In this document: piece after piece, positions 12,509-26,340 of the stretch
Numbering within the stretch: the stretch's first letter is position 1
Layout of the letters: each line of letters starts with the position of its first letter
From: Selaginella tamariscina
Lineage: Eukaryota; Streptophyta; Lycopodiopsida; Selaginellales; Selaginellaceae
Direction of reading: 5' to 3'
DNA length: 64,000 nucleotides
Assembly (NCBI GenBank): GCA_003024785.1
Contig: PUQB01000142.1
Span: forward strand, 124,001 to 188,000
Notes under the pieces: generated by a model
Database searches by the model: none
Seen by the model: the letters and a program-made list of their open reading frames with translations, nothing else
Told to the model about the DNA's origin: nothing
Made by a program: the position numbers and the translations under genes

Positions 12509-15500
12509 TCAAGTTCTTCCTGGTAAAATTTGTAACTCCAGAGCTGCATCCACTGCCGCATCCGCTACCTACAATTGCGATTATTATTATTATTATTATA
12601 TGTATTTTCATGTTGTATATACGCACCGTTGTGTGTATATATACATGTCCATGTATCTCACACACACACGTGTATATATATGTGTGTGTGTTCATTTATA
12701 CATATTTATAATAATGAATAATGCATATATTATATGTAAGAAAGATTACTATACAAGTGAATTATCTCTCTCAATATATTTACATACACACATATACACA
12801 TGCATAGACGTATCCAATTATACTAACCTTTGGAATATACTACAGTTGAACTACGTGATATGTGCTATAATACTTCCATGTACCTGTAGTATCTATATTC
12901 AAATAAATGATATTTGTATATCCATGTGTATACGAACACGCGCGCGCGCACACACACACATCTATATATACAATAGGTAGACACTTACCTGCGGCAAGTT
13001 AGACTTCCTCAGCTTGACTACGAGATTTTCCAGACTAGCTATAGTATCTGATGAACATGAAGCGAAGCCGTCGGACCTATTCCCGGATCTTTGCTCCTTG
13101 CATGCAACTGTAAGAGCCTGCAGCAACCTCCGTTGTAGTAGTGAGAGTAAAGCCGTACCATGAACACCTTTAGTTGTATCCTCAAGAACCTATATATAAG
13201 TATGTTATGGTTGTATAGCATTATAATAGCGTGTCTGAAACACATAAATGACACGCACGCACACCCACGCGAATGTGTTAGGCATTACAATCTAATTTAT
13301 AAATAGTAAACGATATATTAAGAGCCATAAATGTCTATATATGTGACTGTGCTTCTGCATATACAAATCTATTGATTCCCAAGATCCAAGATAGATGATA
13401 TATGATCCTTATTGCTGCCATACTAAATCCTATGCGTGTGTGTGTGTGTGTGTGTGAAAACATGAAAATACATACCTTTGTCAACTCAGGTAACTTGGAA
13501 AGTATGGAAACGCATGCAAGTTTTGGTGCAGCCTTAACCGCGAGAATCAAACACTCAGATGCCGTCTCGGATATTCTCGGTTCAGGATTTCCGCAAAGCT
13601 CGACAAATAAGGAAGCTTTCCTACTAAATCCCCCAATGTCCTCTACTTGGGAACAATCAGAATTGATTTTGAATTTACCTGCAAATATATATATATATAT
13701 AATATATATATATATAACGCATATGCGAGGACATACAGCTATCATATACAGTAGGTATGTATGCGTAAAGCATGGGTGCGTGTCTCGAAATACGCATTTA
13801 TATAAAGATAGACATATACATGAGCATGCAGTATAATATGTAGAGTACGTATGTATGTATGAATGCAGTGTGAATTGGATGTGTCTCTGCAATGATTCTC
13901 TACTAACATATACACTCTTATATGACTAGCAAAATTTCTGCGGCCAGAATGTATGTGTATATATGTGCTAAGTGCATTGTGTGCTATACAACACAGGGTG
14001 TGAATGTATACACAGCAAGATCCGAAATTCGTAAATTAATATCTATATATAATCATGCAATTACTTGCATTTATACGTACACACAACCACACACACACAA
14101 GGCACTGTGTCGTAAACGCATACACACTAATTTATATACGTATGTAAAAAGAGCTTGCCTGCATTTCTGATAAGCAGAAGCCGACAAAGAGACAGTGCTG
14201 GATCCAGAAAGTCCTCCATATCCTTGAGATGAACCAGCTCAAGCAGAGACATCAATCTGCACAGTATAAATTTCACATGCACAAACACACAAACAAAGCC
14301 TCATTTACATATAACTGTTATAAAAAGTAAAACCTGTCCACAACGTGAAGACTGGATATAATTGATGTGTCAACCTCCTGCGAAGAAACCAGAAACAAGC
14401 AAAGCCTGACATTGTGAAGATTGACCGTGGCAAGATCGTCCTTCAAGAACTCGAAGAACTGTGAAACGAGCTTGAGCTGAAGAATGTCATTGATATCAAT
14501 GCATCGGAGGTCCAACAGCATCACCAACAACTTCTGTGCATACATTGGTATGGGATCTTCATCTTCCAAGAGCACCTGTAGAAGATGTAAAAGCATTATT
14601 CGCGTAGGTATATATATGAATCCATCGTCTTATACAATCAAACATGCATACAGATTTATATATCATATACAGACCTACACACACACGCACATGTATGTAT
14701 GTATGTACGTATGTATGTATCAAGGGTATAACAATACAGGTTTAAATTCTATAGATTGCATACATATGCTAGCACAACACATGGTCAAGTCGAGATACTG
14801 TATATCAATGAGCAACCTTAAACCACACACACACAACAAGAACAACAACAACAATAACCTGCACACATATTTGATAGGTTTAGTGTTGAGCCACGAACCG
14901 GATATAGTGGAAGGAAGTGATTTTTGATGATAACTCTCATTTGTTGACACCGAATCTGTTCTTCGTCTGTTCTCTCGGCCATATCGTCCATGATGACCAA
15001 CAGTATGTCGCAGAATACCTATAACTTCAATGTTAATTTAGCATCACATATGTGTGTATACGCATATAATCACATGCATATATACCATCCGCACATAAAT
15101 AAAATAAATGAGTACATGTGTAGTAAATGTATACTAATATTCTCAAGGTCAATACCTTTAGACATAAAAAGCGTGTATCGCCACAGGTGTTCTTTCTATA
15201 TAGAGTTGCTAGGCTTGGCAGCACCTGGACTATGAAGAGCTCCTGGTGACTTAAAAGAATACTCGGTTGTTGCGAGATAGCTTCTCCTATGCGTAATAGC
15301 GTCGTTTGAAAATCATCCTGCCCCTGTGTGTGTGTATAATGTGTAATCATGTTGAAAAAATAATGTACAGGCTGTTTAACAGTTGCTGAAGCGCGTGCAT
15401 TGGATGTTTATTAAAATATAATGACTAATGTGTAAATATCATGATTGCATATACTGTATATCTGAAATATTTATAGAAATATATTCGCAACCAGATAATA

Positions 15501-18500
15501 TTAGAATCACGACTTACTAATAGCATTACAAACCCGTACGAACATGTGTGTGTATATCTACATTAAGTGCGTATTAACAAGTATTACAGGAGATTTGAAC
15601 ATGCATGTGTACCTGACCAACTGCGGACTCCATACGTTTTAAGAAGGTAGAAAGCTGATGAAGAACTTGTTCGTTCACAATTTTATCTCTGAAAGTGGGA
15701 CTTCTGAACAGGTGCAACACAACAGGGAAGAGTGGGAGCGAGCTTCGTGTAGTTGTATTCCTCCCTGGTGTACTTGTGGCTGAGCTCGGTCTTTTGCCAC
15801 TCGTCGTCGTACTGTGTTGAAAATCAGTCCCAATGCTCTCCAGCATTCCAGGAACAATAGAAACTATTATCTGTACAAGCGCCTCCACACACTGCTGCAC
15901 GTAAGGATCCTAAACAAAAAAACAAAGAGATAAGACAATCAAGCGTGAAATCTCTCTCTCTCTCTCTCCATGTACCCGCTTTTGTGTATGTACACACTAT
16001 CGCTTAGAAATACATCACTAAATTATGTATATGTGTGTATCTCTAGATTGCCACCGTACCTTATAATCAGAAACAGACACTTATAGACACACGTATTGAG
16101 GATACACATGCAGTGCATGCATAAGCATTATGCATATGTCTATATACATAATCAGAGTAAAGGATGCTTAACTTTGACGTGTGTACGACACGCACACACA
16201 AACCTCTTAGCACATGCGAGGAGAGCTAAAGAGAAAAACAATGAACGATAACTTATATATTGCTTATGTCAATCCATATATAGGAGAGAAGAAAACATGT
16301 GAAAATATGTATAAATGAAGTTGATAACATACTGCATACAATTTGATCTAATATGTTTACCGTCCACAGATATAGGGATAATATGAATAATATGCTATCA
16401 AAGTATTGCATTATACACTGTATGTACTGTATAGTATTTATTACAGTATAACACTTCCATACATATCTACATGTATCTGTAGAATTACCTTCTCTTTGGT
16501 GAGTCTCTCCACAGCAGGCAGGAGCTTCGCATTACAAAAGGAGAGAATCCACCTGCGGTTGATCTTGCAAAGCAAAGCAGCAGAAACGAAAGCCTTGCCG
16601 CGTAACACCTCGGGGCCTTGTTCCAGAATGGCCATTATGCTAGGAATGAGAGTCTTCTCATCGAGCAGCGTTTGTAAATGCCTGCTTGCATTAGCCATCA
16701 CGCTGCTCCCCACCAATCCAATATTGAGAAGGTTTATATACACTTGTTGCATCTTTGCACCACCTTTGCATAGTCCTACAAGAATGAATGCAGCATATAA
16801 CATTAATATAAAGATAACTATGTCATATACTTAATGTATTAATTGTATATTGTAGCATTGATTGACGAATATCAGTAAGCAAATCGTGTTAACAAGTGAA
16901 CTATATGGTAAACAATAGAGATGCATATATTGGCTGTAAAATGCGTAATACGTCACAACTTACATAATATATTGCCCAATATATAAATACTGTTTACAAC
17001 TGCGGTTTAAAAAACGCAATGCTTACAAATATATGATAATTAAAATAGAATAGTAAACCTGCAATGAGTTCTTTGAAAGAGAGCTTCTCCAGGACCACAG
17101 AAACACTAGAAGGGCTGAAACGGACTAGTCGCACTAGACAAGAGCCGGCTGTAGAAACAAAAAACAATTTAGCTAAACCCAAAACTCAGCTACACACACA
17201 CATATATATATATCGCTGCATGTGTCCGTGCGCGCGTGTGAGAAGAGAGACAGAGCATGTTTAAAAATGTGCCTTGTTATACTTTGATATACAAAATGTG
17301 TATACCTGTGGAGCGAAATGTTTCTTGCTTAGAGGAAGACTTGAGCATATAACAAAGGTTTCCAAGAATCTCGTGAGTTGTAAACCGAGCTGCCCATTCT
17401 CCCCCTTGGCTTGAGATATTCTCAATGGCTCTCAAAGCATAATGTTGTGTTACATCGTCTTCTCCTTTGCGTAACACGGATGCCACCAGAGCAATTGTTG
17501 TACTGGGTATCTGCAATACAACATCTTACATACACATCATATATATGACATATGAGTGTCGTATCTGTGCATGATTTGAAACGAGCAGCAGATAGGAAAG
17601 TGCAAGAAACACACGCAATAGGAAGACAAAGTAGTAAACTAACTAGCACACACATATACATAAGCACACGTGTATGTGGGTTCGTTCTATGCACAAGGAT
17701 AGAAATTTAAAAAATTCCAGACCAATGGGAATGTAAGCATGCATAATGATGTGTACCATGTCTAATAGAATGGGTATGCATGTATGTATCTGACCTGCCA
17801 TACAGACGATTTTGCATCCTTGGCCAAGTTTTCATGGGCAGCATTCTGGGTAGCAATGTAGAACAGAAGCTCCAAGTGAGGCCATCGCACACCTCCTCAC
17901 TTTCTCCTGCTTATCCCTCAGTGTCTCCGTCAGTACCGCAATTATACTTTCGACATGGGGAAACATATATGAGTGGCCATGTAAACAATATTAATACCGT
18001 TAAGTAGTATACGGCATTGTAGCTTTAGAGAAAGTGATGCAAATAAAGGAACCAGTTTGTATATAGACTGAATATCGTAGTCAGACGGGAAGTACACAGA
18101 TCACTTTAGTATACAATAGGGTATACTGTCTAAATACTACATGATGCATACAATACATGAAGGTCGTTCTTATAGCAAAGTAGAACGTTCACCGAGTTAT
18201 AGCCAAACACTATTTACACTTATACAATACATAAATATATCGTATATAGATAGGAGGACTATTATATATATTCAATCTTATGTAAAACATATTACATAAA
18301 AATATATACTATTATCCATTCAATGGCGCTGCTAATGTGCTCTATAACGATATGATGTATTTAAGTTCTCTATTATACATAAAAGTATAAAATACATAGT
18401 GATATATACATATGCTACAGAAATACATACCCGGAGTTGGCAAGTTCATCTTCAATAAGAGTGGCATGACGAACAAGCATTCCAGTAACGGACGTGAGTT

Positions 18501-20490
18501 CCACACGAAGAGCTGGAAGCTTAGTAGTACGCAGTAGCTTGACAAGCGAGTGCATCAAAACACCGTTGATGAGCATATTGGCAGCATCCATTGTAACGCA
18601 TATAGTCTCCAAGTACTTGAGTGTATTCATCTTCTCGTTTATGCTAGTATTTCCGCAAACACTGGCTACAATCCGAGAAATAAACATTTCCAAATCCTCA
18701 GGCGATAATTTGAGGAAGTCCGAACAAGTAAGGTGTTCCACCGGTAGTGATTTAGCATCGTATTTAGTCTCTCCTAGACCGTAAATTCATGTTATTAAAG
18801 ATATATATGCATGGTATGTGTGGGTGCATTGTGGGGCGTTATTAACTTAATTGGTCTGTGTAGGTGCCTGTCTATCTACTTGAGGATGCGGGGTGTGTTT
18901 AAGTATATGAGTATGTACCTTGTTCCGTTCTTCTGTTTTGCATTATGGGCCTTACTGAAAGGTCGGAAGGGTGCCATAAAGCTTGTGAAAGCGTAATTGA
19001 GGCTTTCGGTGTATCCTGGTAAAGCAGTTATAAATAATGCACACACGGACACCAGCACTGGATTTACATATGTACAATGTGTTTGTGTGTGTAATATATA
19101 TATATATTATCTTTATTTTAATTTTATTTTTTCCATGAAAAATATGGATTACAGACATTAAATATATTTGTGCATAAGTTTCTCTATATATAATACAATA
19201 TAAGCATCAACATATATAGGTGTATATTTAAATCAAGTATGTGTTTAACAAACACACAGAGCCTGTATATATGCGTGCGTATGCACCCGCAATACCTCCG
19301 GTTTTGGAACAATGGGCTTCTTTGTTGTTAAAGCGGCAATTCTTTGAGCTTTCCGTGGAATACCTACTCCAGGGGGAGTAGCAGCAACTTCCATGCGCAA
19401 TGCCTCTAAACGCACCGTTTCGACGTTCTTGTCGTGGTCCCCGTTGTTCTCTACAGTAGATGATTAGATATATGTTCTACAGTATACCTATATACACTAC
19501 ACCGAAAAAAAATGATGCAACCTTCGTTGCCATCTTCATGTTGGTGTCGTTTCTGTTGTTGTTGTTGTTGTTGTTGCTGCTGCTGCTGCTGTTCTTCTTG
19601 TTTTAAATTTTCCTTGGATTGAACAGTGGTAGTCTCGTCCGAGATAATTTCTTCTTCCTCGTTCTCGCCATCCGTGTCCAGACGCTCCGCAAAGTCCAGC
19701 TCCTGTAGAATTAGTACACTTGCACACTTTATACATACATACATATTATTGTGTGCATATACAAACATCAGAATGTATGTAGTATATATGTAAATGAGCA
19801 CGCACGCACGCACACACACACCTGGTCGTTGTTCTCAAGGGTAAAATCGGCATCATTCGCTGTTGCAGGGCCAGTGTTCTGCTGCCGATAAGAGTCTCCT
19901 TCAGCCTCCCTTTGCAAATTCGTCTTGACAATCTTCGAAAGTCTCAGAACGTTAACTACTGCATTAGCACGTCCAGACGCTTCCTTCAAAGGCCCTGCAC
20001 TTTGGTCGCCTTCCGGGATGTGTTTTACCATTCGCTATATTTTCCGTATACCCTTTGTCAACTGCTTTATGAAGAAACTCGTGCTTCTTCACTGCCACCT
20101 GTTGCTTCTGATCGAACACATATACATGTATAAGAGACAACATCTATTCATATATGAATGTATACACATACGTACCCGTGCTTTTTCTGTATTATCTGCC
20201 TCTGGTGACTTCTTTGAAGTCTCCAGGTACTTCACAAATGCAGGTTGAGCCGGTAATGCCAGGGGTTTTACTTTCTTTCTCCAGAACGAATGCTCACGAA
20301 GATCTGCCCAATTGATCCTGCCTGCTGGATCCTTAACAAGTAGCCGGCTTAAAAGGTCTTGAAAATCCTTCCCGGGAGTTCCTGATACACTTGGAGGTGG
20401 GTCGTGAAGAATTGACTCAACCTGTACATTGAACGATAAAACAAATATGCTATTGCGGTGTCTGTTCCCGTGAGTCTGTGCGTGTGTGGT

Positions 20491-20537
<47 letters not shown>

Positions 20538-21956
20538 GACACAGAGACACAGATAGAGAGCATCAATTATCTACTACTTGAATACAATATAATTACCAGT
20601 CGAGTGAAACTTGTCGAGACGAAAGGAGGCTTTCCGGCATAGCACTCGTACATGACGCATCCAAGAGCCCATAAATCCGATGCAAAGGAATGTACTCCAC
20701 CCTGGAAAAGCTCTGGTGCCATGTAACATGGTGTCCCACGCTTGGCTTGTGGAAGCTACCTCAAAATCGTTGTCAGAGTGATGTACACACATGTATAAAC
20801 ACATATACACGCACATGTATAGGCATGGGCATACCAAATTATACATACGTCCTCATACACAACCAAGACTACCTGCTGAAGGGTGTTCTTTGAAATTTCA
20901 CTAAGTCGACGTGCCAAACCGAAGTCACATAGCTGCAAAAGAAAGAGTCAGTATTAGCTTCCTTTAAGTAAATGAGAGAAACAAAGACCTTGAGGCGCCC
21001 ATTCTCATCGAGTAGTACATTCGACGGCTTAAGATCGCAATATACAATTCCTTTCGAGTGTAAGAACCTGTAAAATGTGTTAAACAAGATACATAAAGTA
21101 TGTTTTGTATAAAACGTATGTGTGTGAGTTCAAAAGAGCTTAACTGTAACGCCTCAACCAAATCACGAGCAAAATCGTGAACGGACTCTTCCGGTAACCT
21201 AGTATCCTGCAACACAGATCAGAGTGCTGTGTAAACTGTAAACCGTTTCCATGCACACAGCATAATTCAAATGCTCACCTGCTTCAGCAACGTAAGAAGA
21301 TCTCCCCCGACGCAGTATTCTAATACCAACCACAAATGGCAGATGTTTCGTACCTGAAACACCACAAATATAGCCTTCAAATTATACATCCAAGACTTTC
21401 TCTTCTAATTAAATCTTCATAAAGCCATAACAGGTTTCATGACACAAAACTGATATAAAGAAAAGAACGAAACACAACAGGCGAAGTGGCTTGCTGCATT
21501 GTATTCGTTGCTTCACAGAGAAATATATATAAGGAAATGAAAAGTTCTCACTTACCATGCATAAAACTTCAGCACATTTGGATGATCCAGCGAATGCAGG
21601 GTTCGAACCTGTTATAAAAAGTAGATTATACAATACCTTTTTGCGATGCCCAATGCGGGCATTTGCTACGAGCATGCATGTACTTAACATGTCTACCGTG
21701 TGTGCGTGTGCGTGGATGTGGACGTTATGCAGTTTATTAACACCAAAACAAAAAATCTTACTTCTTGGAGCACTTTGTTCTTCTGGGATTTCTCAACACT
21801 CTTGATAGCGTAATACTCTATAGACTTCTTCCTGCGCCCTTGTATACCGTCTGCAAGCAGCTTCTTTTTGTGAATACACATTCTTGGAAACCCTACAGAA
21901 ACGCTTACCGAATGCTTGCCGCGGCCAATTGCCTCATATATATGGTACTGATTCAT
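12509..21956 (-). CDS. RUK: RUNKEL-like kinase with C-terminal ARM/HEAT repeats (ULK4-related)
   Basis: Twenty-six exons on -, from 21909-21956 ([16 protein letters not shown]) through 21762-21850, 21556-21608, 21279-21353, 21145-21206, 20989-21067, 20873-20932, 20597-20755, 20176-20421, 19822-20098, 19522-19702, 19296-19450, 18919-19015, 18431-18773, 17795-17946, 17306-17510, 17059-17148, 16489-16775, 15613-15909, 15156-15323, 14899-15018, 14334-14575, 14159-14256, 13476-13678, 12989-13189 to 12509-12568; about 1,350 residues, the family size. The kinase domain has [30 protein letters not shown] and [10 protein letters not shown] charged linker with a glutamine tract follows, then helical repeats ([16 protein letters not shown]). 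In Arabidopsis RUK binds microtubules and is needed for phragmoplast organisation and cell-plate growth. Frame breaks: one base missing in exon 2 (about 21838) and exon 4 (about 21339), one in exon 10 (about 20005-20040), two in exon 15 (about 17870). One intron, after exon 23, has a GC donor. Confidence 0.93.
19552..19597 (-). repeat. polyglutamine-coding CAG/CAA tract in RUNKEL
   Basis: On the minus strand a run of CAG then CAA codons encodes about 13 consecutive Gln after EE and before KRHQHEDG, in exon 11, between the kinase domain and the ARM repeats. Such tracts vary in length between alleles and are usually disordered. Confidence 0.85.
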
Positions 21957-22819
21957 GCTCTCCCCACACAGATTTTGGAGGATCGAGCCGCTACATTACA
22001 GACTTCACTCCCGCTGATACACATCACATCTAATCCATCTAGCGCATTGATTATCAAGAGAAAAAATTGAGACAGCGATTTTTAAAAAAAAGGGGATTTT
22101 GCAGGCGACTGACCTACATCTATCTAGCGCCTCGCATTTGCATTTCTAGACCTGCCGCAAGGGATTATTAACAGAAAAACCGAGATTTATGGAACCAATC
22201 TAGAGCTGCCGCTTCAAGAAGAAATGAGGATTTGTAGTGATTTCCAAGAAAACAAAGGAACCTTGCACAGATTGCTCAAAGAAGAACGGCGACTGACCTA
22301 CATTGTCCGGATTGCTTACCGAAGGAGCGGATCTGAGGAAGGAAGGCGCCGTGCCGTGCTGCGCAGCTCTCTGCTCAATAACCCAAAACCCTCGTTGCCG
22401 CACACAAATTTTCAAACGCACACATTGATGTACGTTGTGTTAAACTGTGTGTTATTAAATATAAACCTTTATATGACAATATGTAACTTACATATTTTAT
22501 ATATATATGAAGAATGCCACTTGTACGTAGTAGCTACAGTATTTAACTTTCTATGTTGATTGACGATGCTACACAGTACACTTAATGTAAGTAGTTTATC
22601 ACAATTTTTGCCAGTTATTTATACAGGTCAGTCGTTTTAAACTTAATAACTAAAATATTAATAAATAGTATTTTAATAATGAGAGTATAATATATATAAA
22701 TTCTATTTTGTTTAATATAAATTATTATTATTTTTATTGTACCTAAATAAATTAATAAAAAAAGACTATCTCTTTCTTAAAAATTGTTCTTGAATTTTAT
22801 TGTCTTGATAATATGTAAA
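21957..22819. other. RUNKEL 5' flank, then AT-rich intergenic
   Basis: Bases 21957-22430 are less AT-rich and probably include the RUNKEL promoter and 5' UTR. A small direct repeat, gcgactgacctacat, occurs at about 22105 and 22288. From about 22430 on, the sequence is AT-rich and featureless. Confidence 0.5.
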
Positions 22820-23279
22820 ATATCATTAAATACTATAACTAATAAAATGGCTTTTCAAGAAAGAAATTAAGAAAACGGTTTATATTATGTTTAAGATTTA
22901 AACTTTGTGTTGTTTGAACAATAGTAATCATATCAAAATTAAAAATTACTTATAATATCTTTCAATATATATATATATATATAGGATATATTACTTTACT
23001 CCATGGTTTAAATTCCATTGTAATTTAAATATTATTTAGAAATATAATTAAAACAATAAAATATATCAATAATATTTGTTATGTCAAGTCATGCTTATTC
23101 TTAATAAACTTTCAGTCTATAGTCGTTTAAAATTAAGCTTTAGTTATTTAAATGAAATTTTATTTATATAAATTGAAAAAAATGTTATTAAGTCTACTTG
23201 GTTGCAGGTTTGACTTTATGATTTATTTTTATTTTTTTTTGCATTTTGCATTTTATTTATAAATTAAAACAATTTGTGT
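22820..23279. repeat. AT-rich interspersed repeat, copy 1
   Basis: This segment matches 34250-34695 in the same orientation over most of its length, with small indels. Shared blocks include taataaaatg-cttttcaag, aacaatagtaatcatatc and caagtcatgcttattct. Similarity ends exactly where the 5' LTR begins at 23280. It has no coding content; the family is unknown. Confidence 0.8.
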
Positions 23280-23436
23280 TGTAATATCCATGTGTACGAC
23301 TGCATGTGCAGGTAATATTATTAACGTAATGGGTTTTAATAACGGTTAGATTGGTTTTCAATATGAACCACTCTGTATATAAGTTTGGGTTGTTGAATTA
23401 ATGAATGTACACATTTTTATATTCCTAGATTTCACA
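23280..23436 (+). repeat. 5' LTR (157 bp)
   Basis: Starts TGTAATATCCATGTGTACG and ends TTTCACA, matching the repeat at 26341-26505. At 157 bp it is unusually short for a Ty3/gypsy LTR. The TATATAA at about 23376 could serve as a TATA box. Confidence 0.8.
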
Positions 23437-23634
23437 TTGGTGAAGGTGAAGGTACTTTTAATTATCCTTAAGAAACACTCATATTTGTGTTTTTTTATAG
23501 ATCTTTTTTGTCTTCTTAAGATATAGCTTTTCATTGTTTAGATCTATTTTTTCCTTGTGGATTTTGTCATTTCTTCTCTTTTCGTCCATGGATGCACAAT
23601 AAACAAGTCCTTCATTTATGAAGTAATTACTCAT

Positions 23635-24033
23635 GTAGTTGTTCGATGCCATGCAGATGCAATTAAACAATCACTCTTAATTGATGGTGGCATTCACATC
23701 CCATGGTACTTCTCCTCTTATTCCTACTGCAAATCCTCGTGTCTGACCAAATTTCTTTCACATAAATCATGGGATGATGTGTACTATTGGTTTGACCACT
23801 TCACTATAGTTGCCACATATTATTCATGAAATGGTGCTTAGTGTTTGCACGAGTTTCCTACTTGTCTGTATGGGACGGCATTACAATGGTACAATGGTCT
23901 GGACATTGCAACTCAGGGATTGGAATATTCTTTAAAGATCTTTAAACGTGCATTCATACATGCGGACGACTGTGACGATGCTTTTCAGCAATTGCATCGT
24001 ATTCATCATGAGCCATTTAAGTCGGTGATGTAG
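23635..24033 (+). pseudogene. gag remnant of LTR element
   Basis: Contains WDDVYYWFDHF, then after a stop EFPTCLYGTALQWYNGL and LKIFKRAFIHADDCDDAFQQL. The A-x-x-W-Y-x-x-L pattern and spacing are typical of plant retrotransposon Gag domains. Stops interrupt the frame, so no full-length product is possible. Confidence 0.65.
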
Positions 24034-24394
24034 TTTGGTGTTCACTTTCAAAGTCTTTTGCTGCTGCAGAGCCTAACATGTTGGAACGCATCAAGTTAGA
24101 TATGTTGTGGCCAGTACTTCATCAAGACCTTATGAGGCTTGTGCATGCACTAGCTCTAGTGACTCTTAACAATGCTTTGAGGCTAGCACAACTCATCACC
24201 TCTCCCGCTTACAACTTCATGTTCTCTCATTCCATTTCATGTGGGATGGTCCTACTCTGATGGAGGTTAATGTTGTTGTTGTTCATGTACCAGCACACGG
24301 TTGGGCCCGTGGACGAGGATGTGGACATGTGCAATGCTTTTTTGGCAAGGTACAATATCTGGGTTGTTTTGTGGATCGTCTTTTAAATTGTATT

Positions 24395-24865
24395 GCACCG
24401 TTGTGAGCATTGCTGAAGTCATCAATGACTTCTTTTGTTTGGTTTAAGAATTGTAAGTGCATTTGCAAATCTCAAAGAATGTTGACGACTCCTCCAGTTT
24501 TGACGTACCCGGATTACATTTGTCATTTCATCTTGCGTGTAGATGCTTTTGACATCAATCAGGGGCGTATTGTTACAAGAGAGTACGAGTCTCTGGCCAA
24601 CAAATCCCATTGTATACATTACAACAGTATATGGTGAACTACTCCACGATAGAAAAGGAGTGTCTAGTAACAGTTTAGGGTTTAGCTCCATGCCTACTTG
24701 CATAGTTCTTGGACACTATTGGAAAACGATCATGCAGCAGTCACTTCGTTATTAAAGTGGAAAAATTTGATTGGTCGTATTGCTCGTTTGAAGCTTTAAA
24801 TTTATGACTTTAAGGTTGTTCATCGCTCAGGGAGTTCCATATCTGATGCTGATGCTCTTTCTCAA
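24395..24865 (+). pseudogene. reverse transcriptase tail and RNase H remnant
   Basis: TTPPVLTYPDY, a degenerate RNase H opening around VDAFDINQG, YSTIEKECLVT and DFKVVHRSGSSISDADALS follow one another across several frames. These correspond to the end of RT, RNase H and the connection to integrase. The RT palm with YxDD is missing, apparently by internal deletion. Confidence 0.7.
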
Positions 24866-25235
24866 GCTCCTCTTTCAGCTTCTCTTTTTCTTTTGCCTCT
24901 GAGGAGCCAATTGTTCCAGCAAAAGTGAACTTTTTGAACGAAGATTCCGTACCATCAACAATTGCTATACTTGATGTTTAGTGTCCGCAAAATGTAGAGT
25001 TAGATTTGCCATATGTGAATGAGGTTTATGAAGTTCAAAGATTGAGGTGTGGATTCAAAGGCTTCATGATGGTTTAAGAATTTTGCATCACTTGCTGATG
25101 AGTTGCCTTTTAGACATTTACATTCGTAATATCGCCTTCAGCATAACCTTCTTTATTTTGGGGACTGATAAATGATCATTTGTGGTTGGTAGTGCCTTCG
25201 ATCTTCGTCGCTTTCTCCACGCTTACTATGACTCT

Positions 25236-26310
25236 CCTATTCTCGGGGGGCACATGAACATTGTCATGTGATGGAGAAGCTGCACAGATCTTTTATTGGC
25301 CAGAGTTGCAAGGAGATGTGATTCGGTATGTGCATAGTTGTGTGTGTGGTGCCAAGCTTGCAATACTGCCCCGTGTACTTCGAAAGAATGATTTCTCGTC
25401 CGTTTGAGTTGGTGGTGTTTGATCTGATGGAACATTTTTCACAGTCGACTACTGGTATGAGTATCTAATTATCATAACTCGTTGGGTAGAAGTTGGTGCT
25501 CTTACTAGTGCGACTGGTTCTGCCGTTGGTCAGTTTCTCCTTAACCGGGTCATGTTTCAGCATTCTTGTCTGAAGCGAATTCTCTTGGACAATGGTCTTG
25601 CATTTATGACCAAGGCATTTCATGTCTTGACGTCTCGACTAGAGATACGCCACATTTTCATCCTCAGACAGATGATTTGGTGGAACGACTCATCAAAACC
25701 TTCAAGGGGATGATCGCAAAGTATGTGAACTTTCAAAATTCAACTTGAGATGGTTATATGCCATCTCTTCGATATGTTTATGTCACTAGAGTACAAAGTT
25801 CCGCTGGTACTTCCCCATATAAGCTCTTGTATGGTCATGACAAAGTGTTGCCGACGGAGTTGAGTTTGCCTTCTCAGTTATCATGAGCTGCTGATGCTAG
25901 GTCATGGGATCGGTATTTGATAAGCATTCTTTCATTAGTTTGTGTGGAGTCAGCAGAACACTTAAACCGTGTACAAGTAGGACAACAATAACACTACGAC
26001 TCGCATCATCGTCCTCCTGCGAAGTACAAGGTTGATGAATTAGTGTTGGTTCATTTTCTCAAGCTTACGGTATGTGGTTTAGTTAAGAGTTTCCTCCCTC
26101 AGTGGAAAAGACCATATCGAGTGTTACGGCAAGTAGGGACACAAGTTTATGAGGTTCGGCATGACATTCAACCTGATCCTCTGAAGATTGTACACATGTA
26201 ACAATTGAAACGTTTTGTGCAACAAGAACAAATTGTGCTACCTACAAATCCACCAGTGCCTCCTCCTGATGTTCCTCCAGATCTGAACCCATTTATCAGA
26301 GAACCCTAAC
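25236..26310 (+). pseudogene. integrase remnant of LTR element
   Basis: A degenerate HHCC zinc-binding region lies at about 25245-25370. It is followed by RPFELVVFDLM, LLDNGLAFMTKAF (one catalytic Asp region), HPQTDDLVERLIKTFKG, SSAGTSPYKLLYGHDKVLP and a C-terminal KYKVDELVLVHF/QWKRPYRV block. These are standard Ty3/gypsy integrase landmarks. Multiple stops and frame changes make it non-functional. Confidence 0.75.
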
Positions 26311-26340
26311 CAACTTGCATGTTTCGAGATGAGGGGATAA

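Noticed and set aside
22105..22310. Direct repeat gcgactgacctacat upstream of RUNKEL as an operator
   Set aside because: Only two copies 180 bp apart with no symmetry or known factor; probably chance or local duplication.
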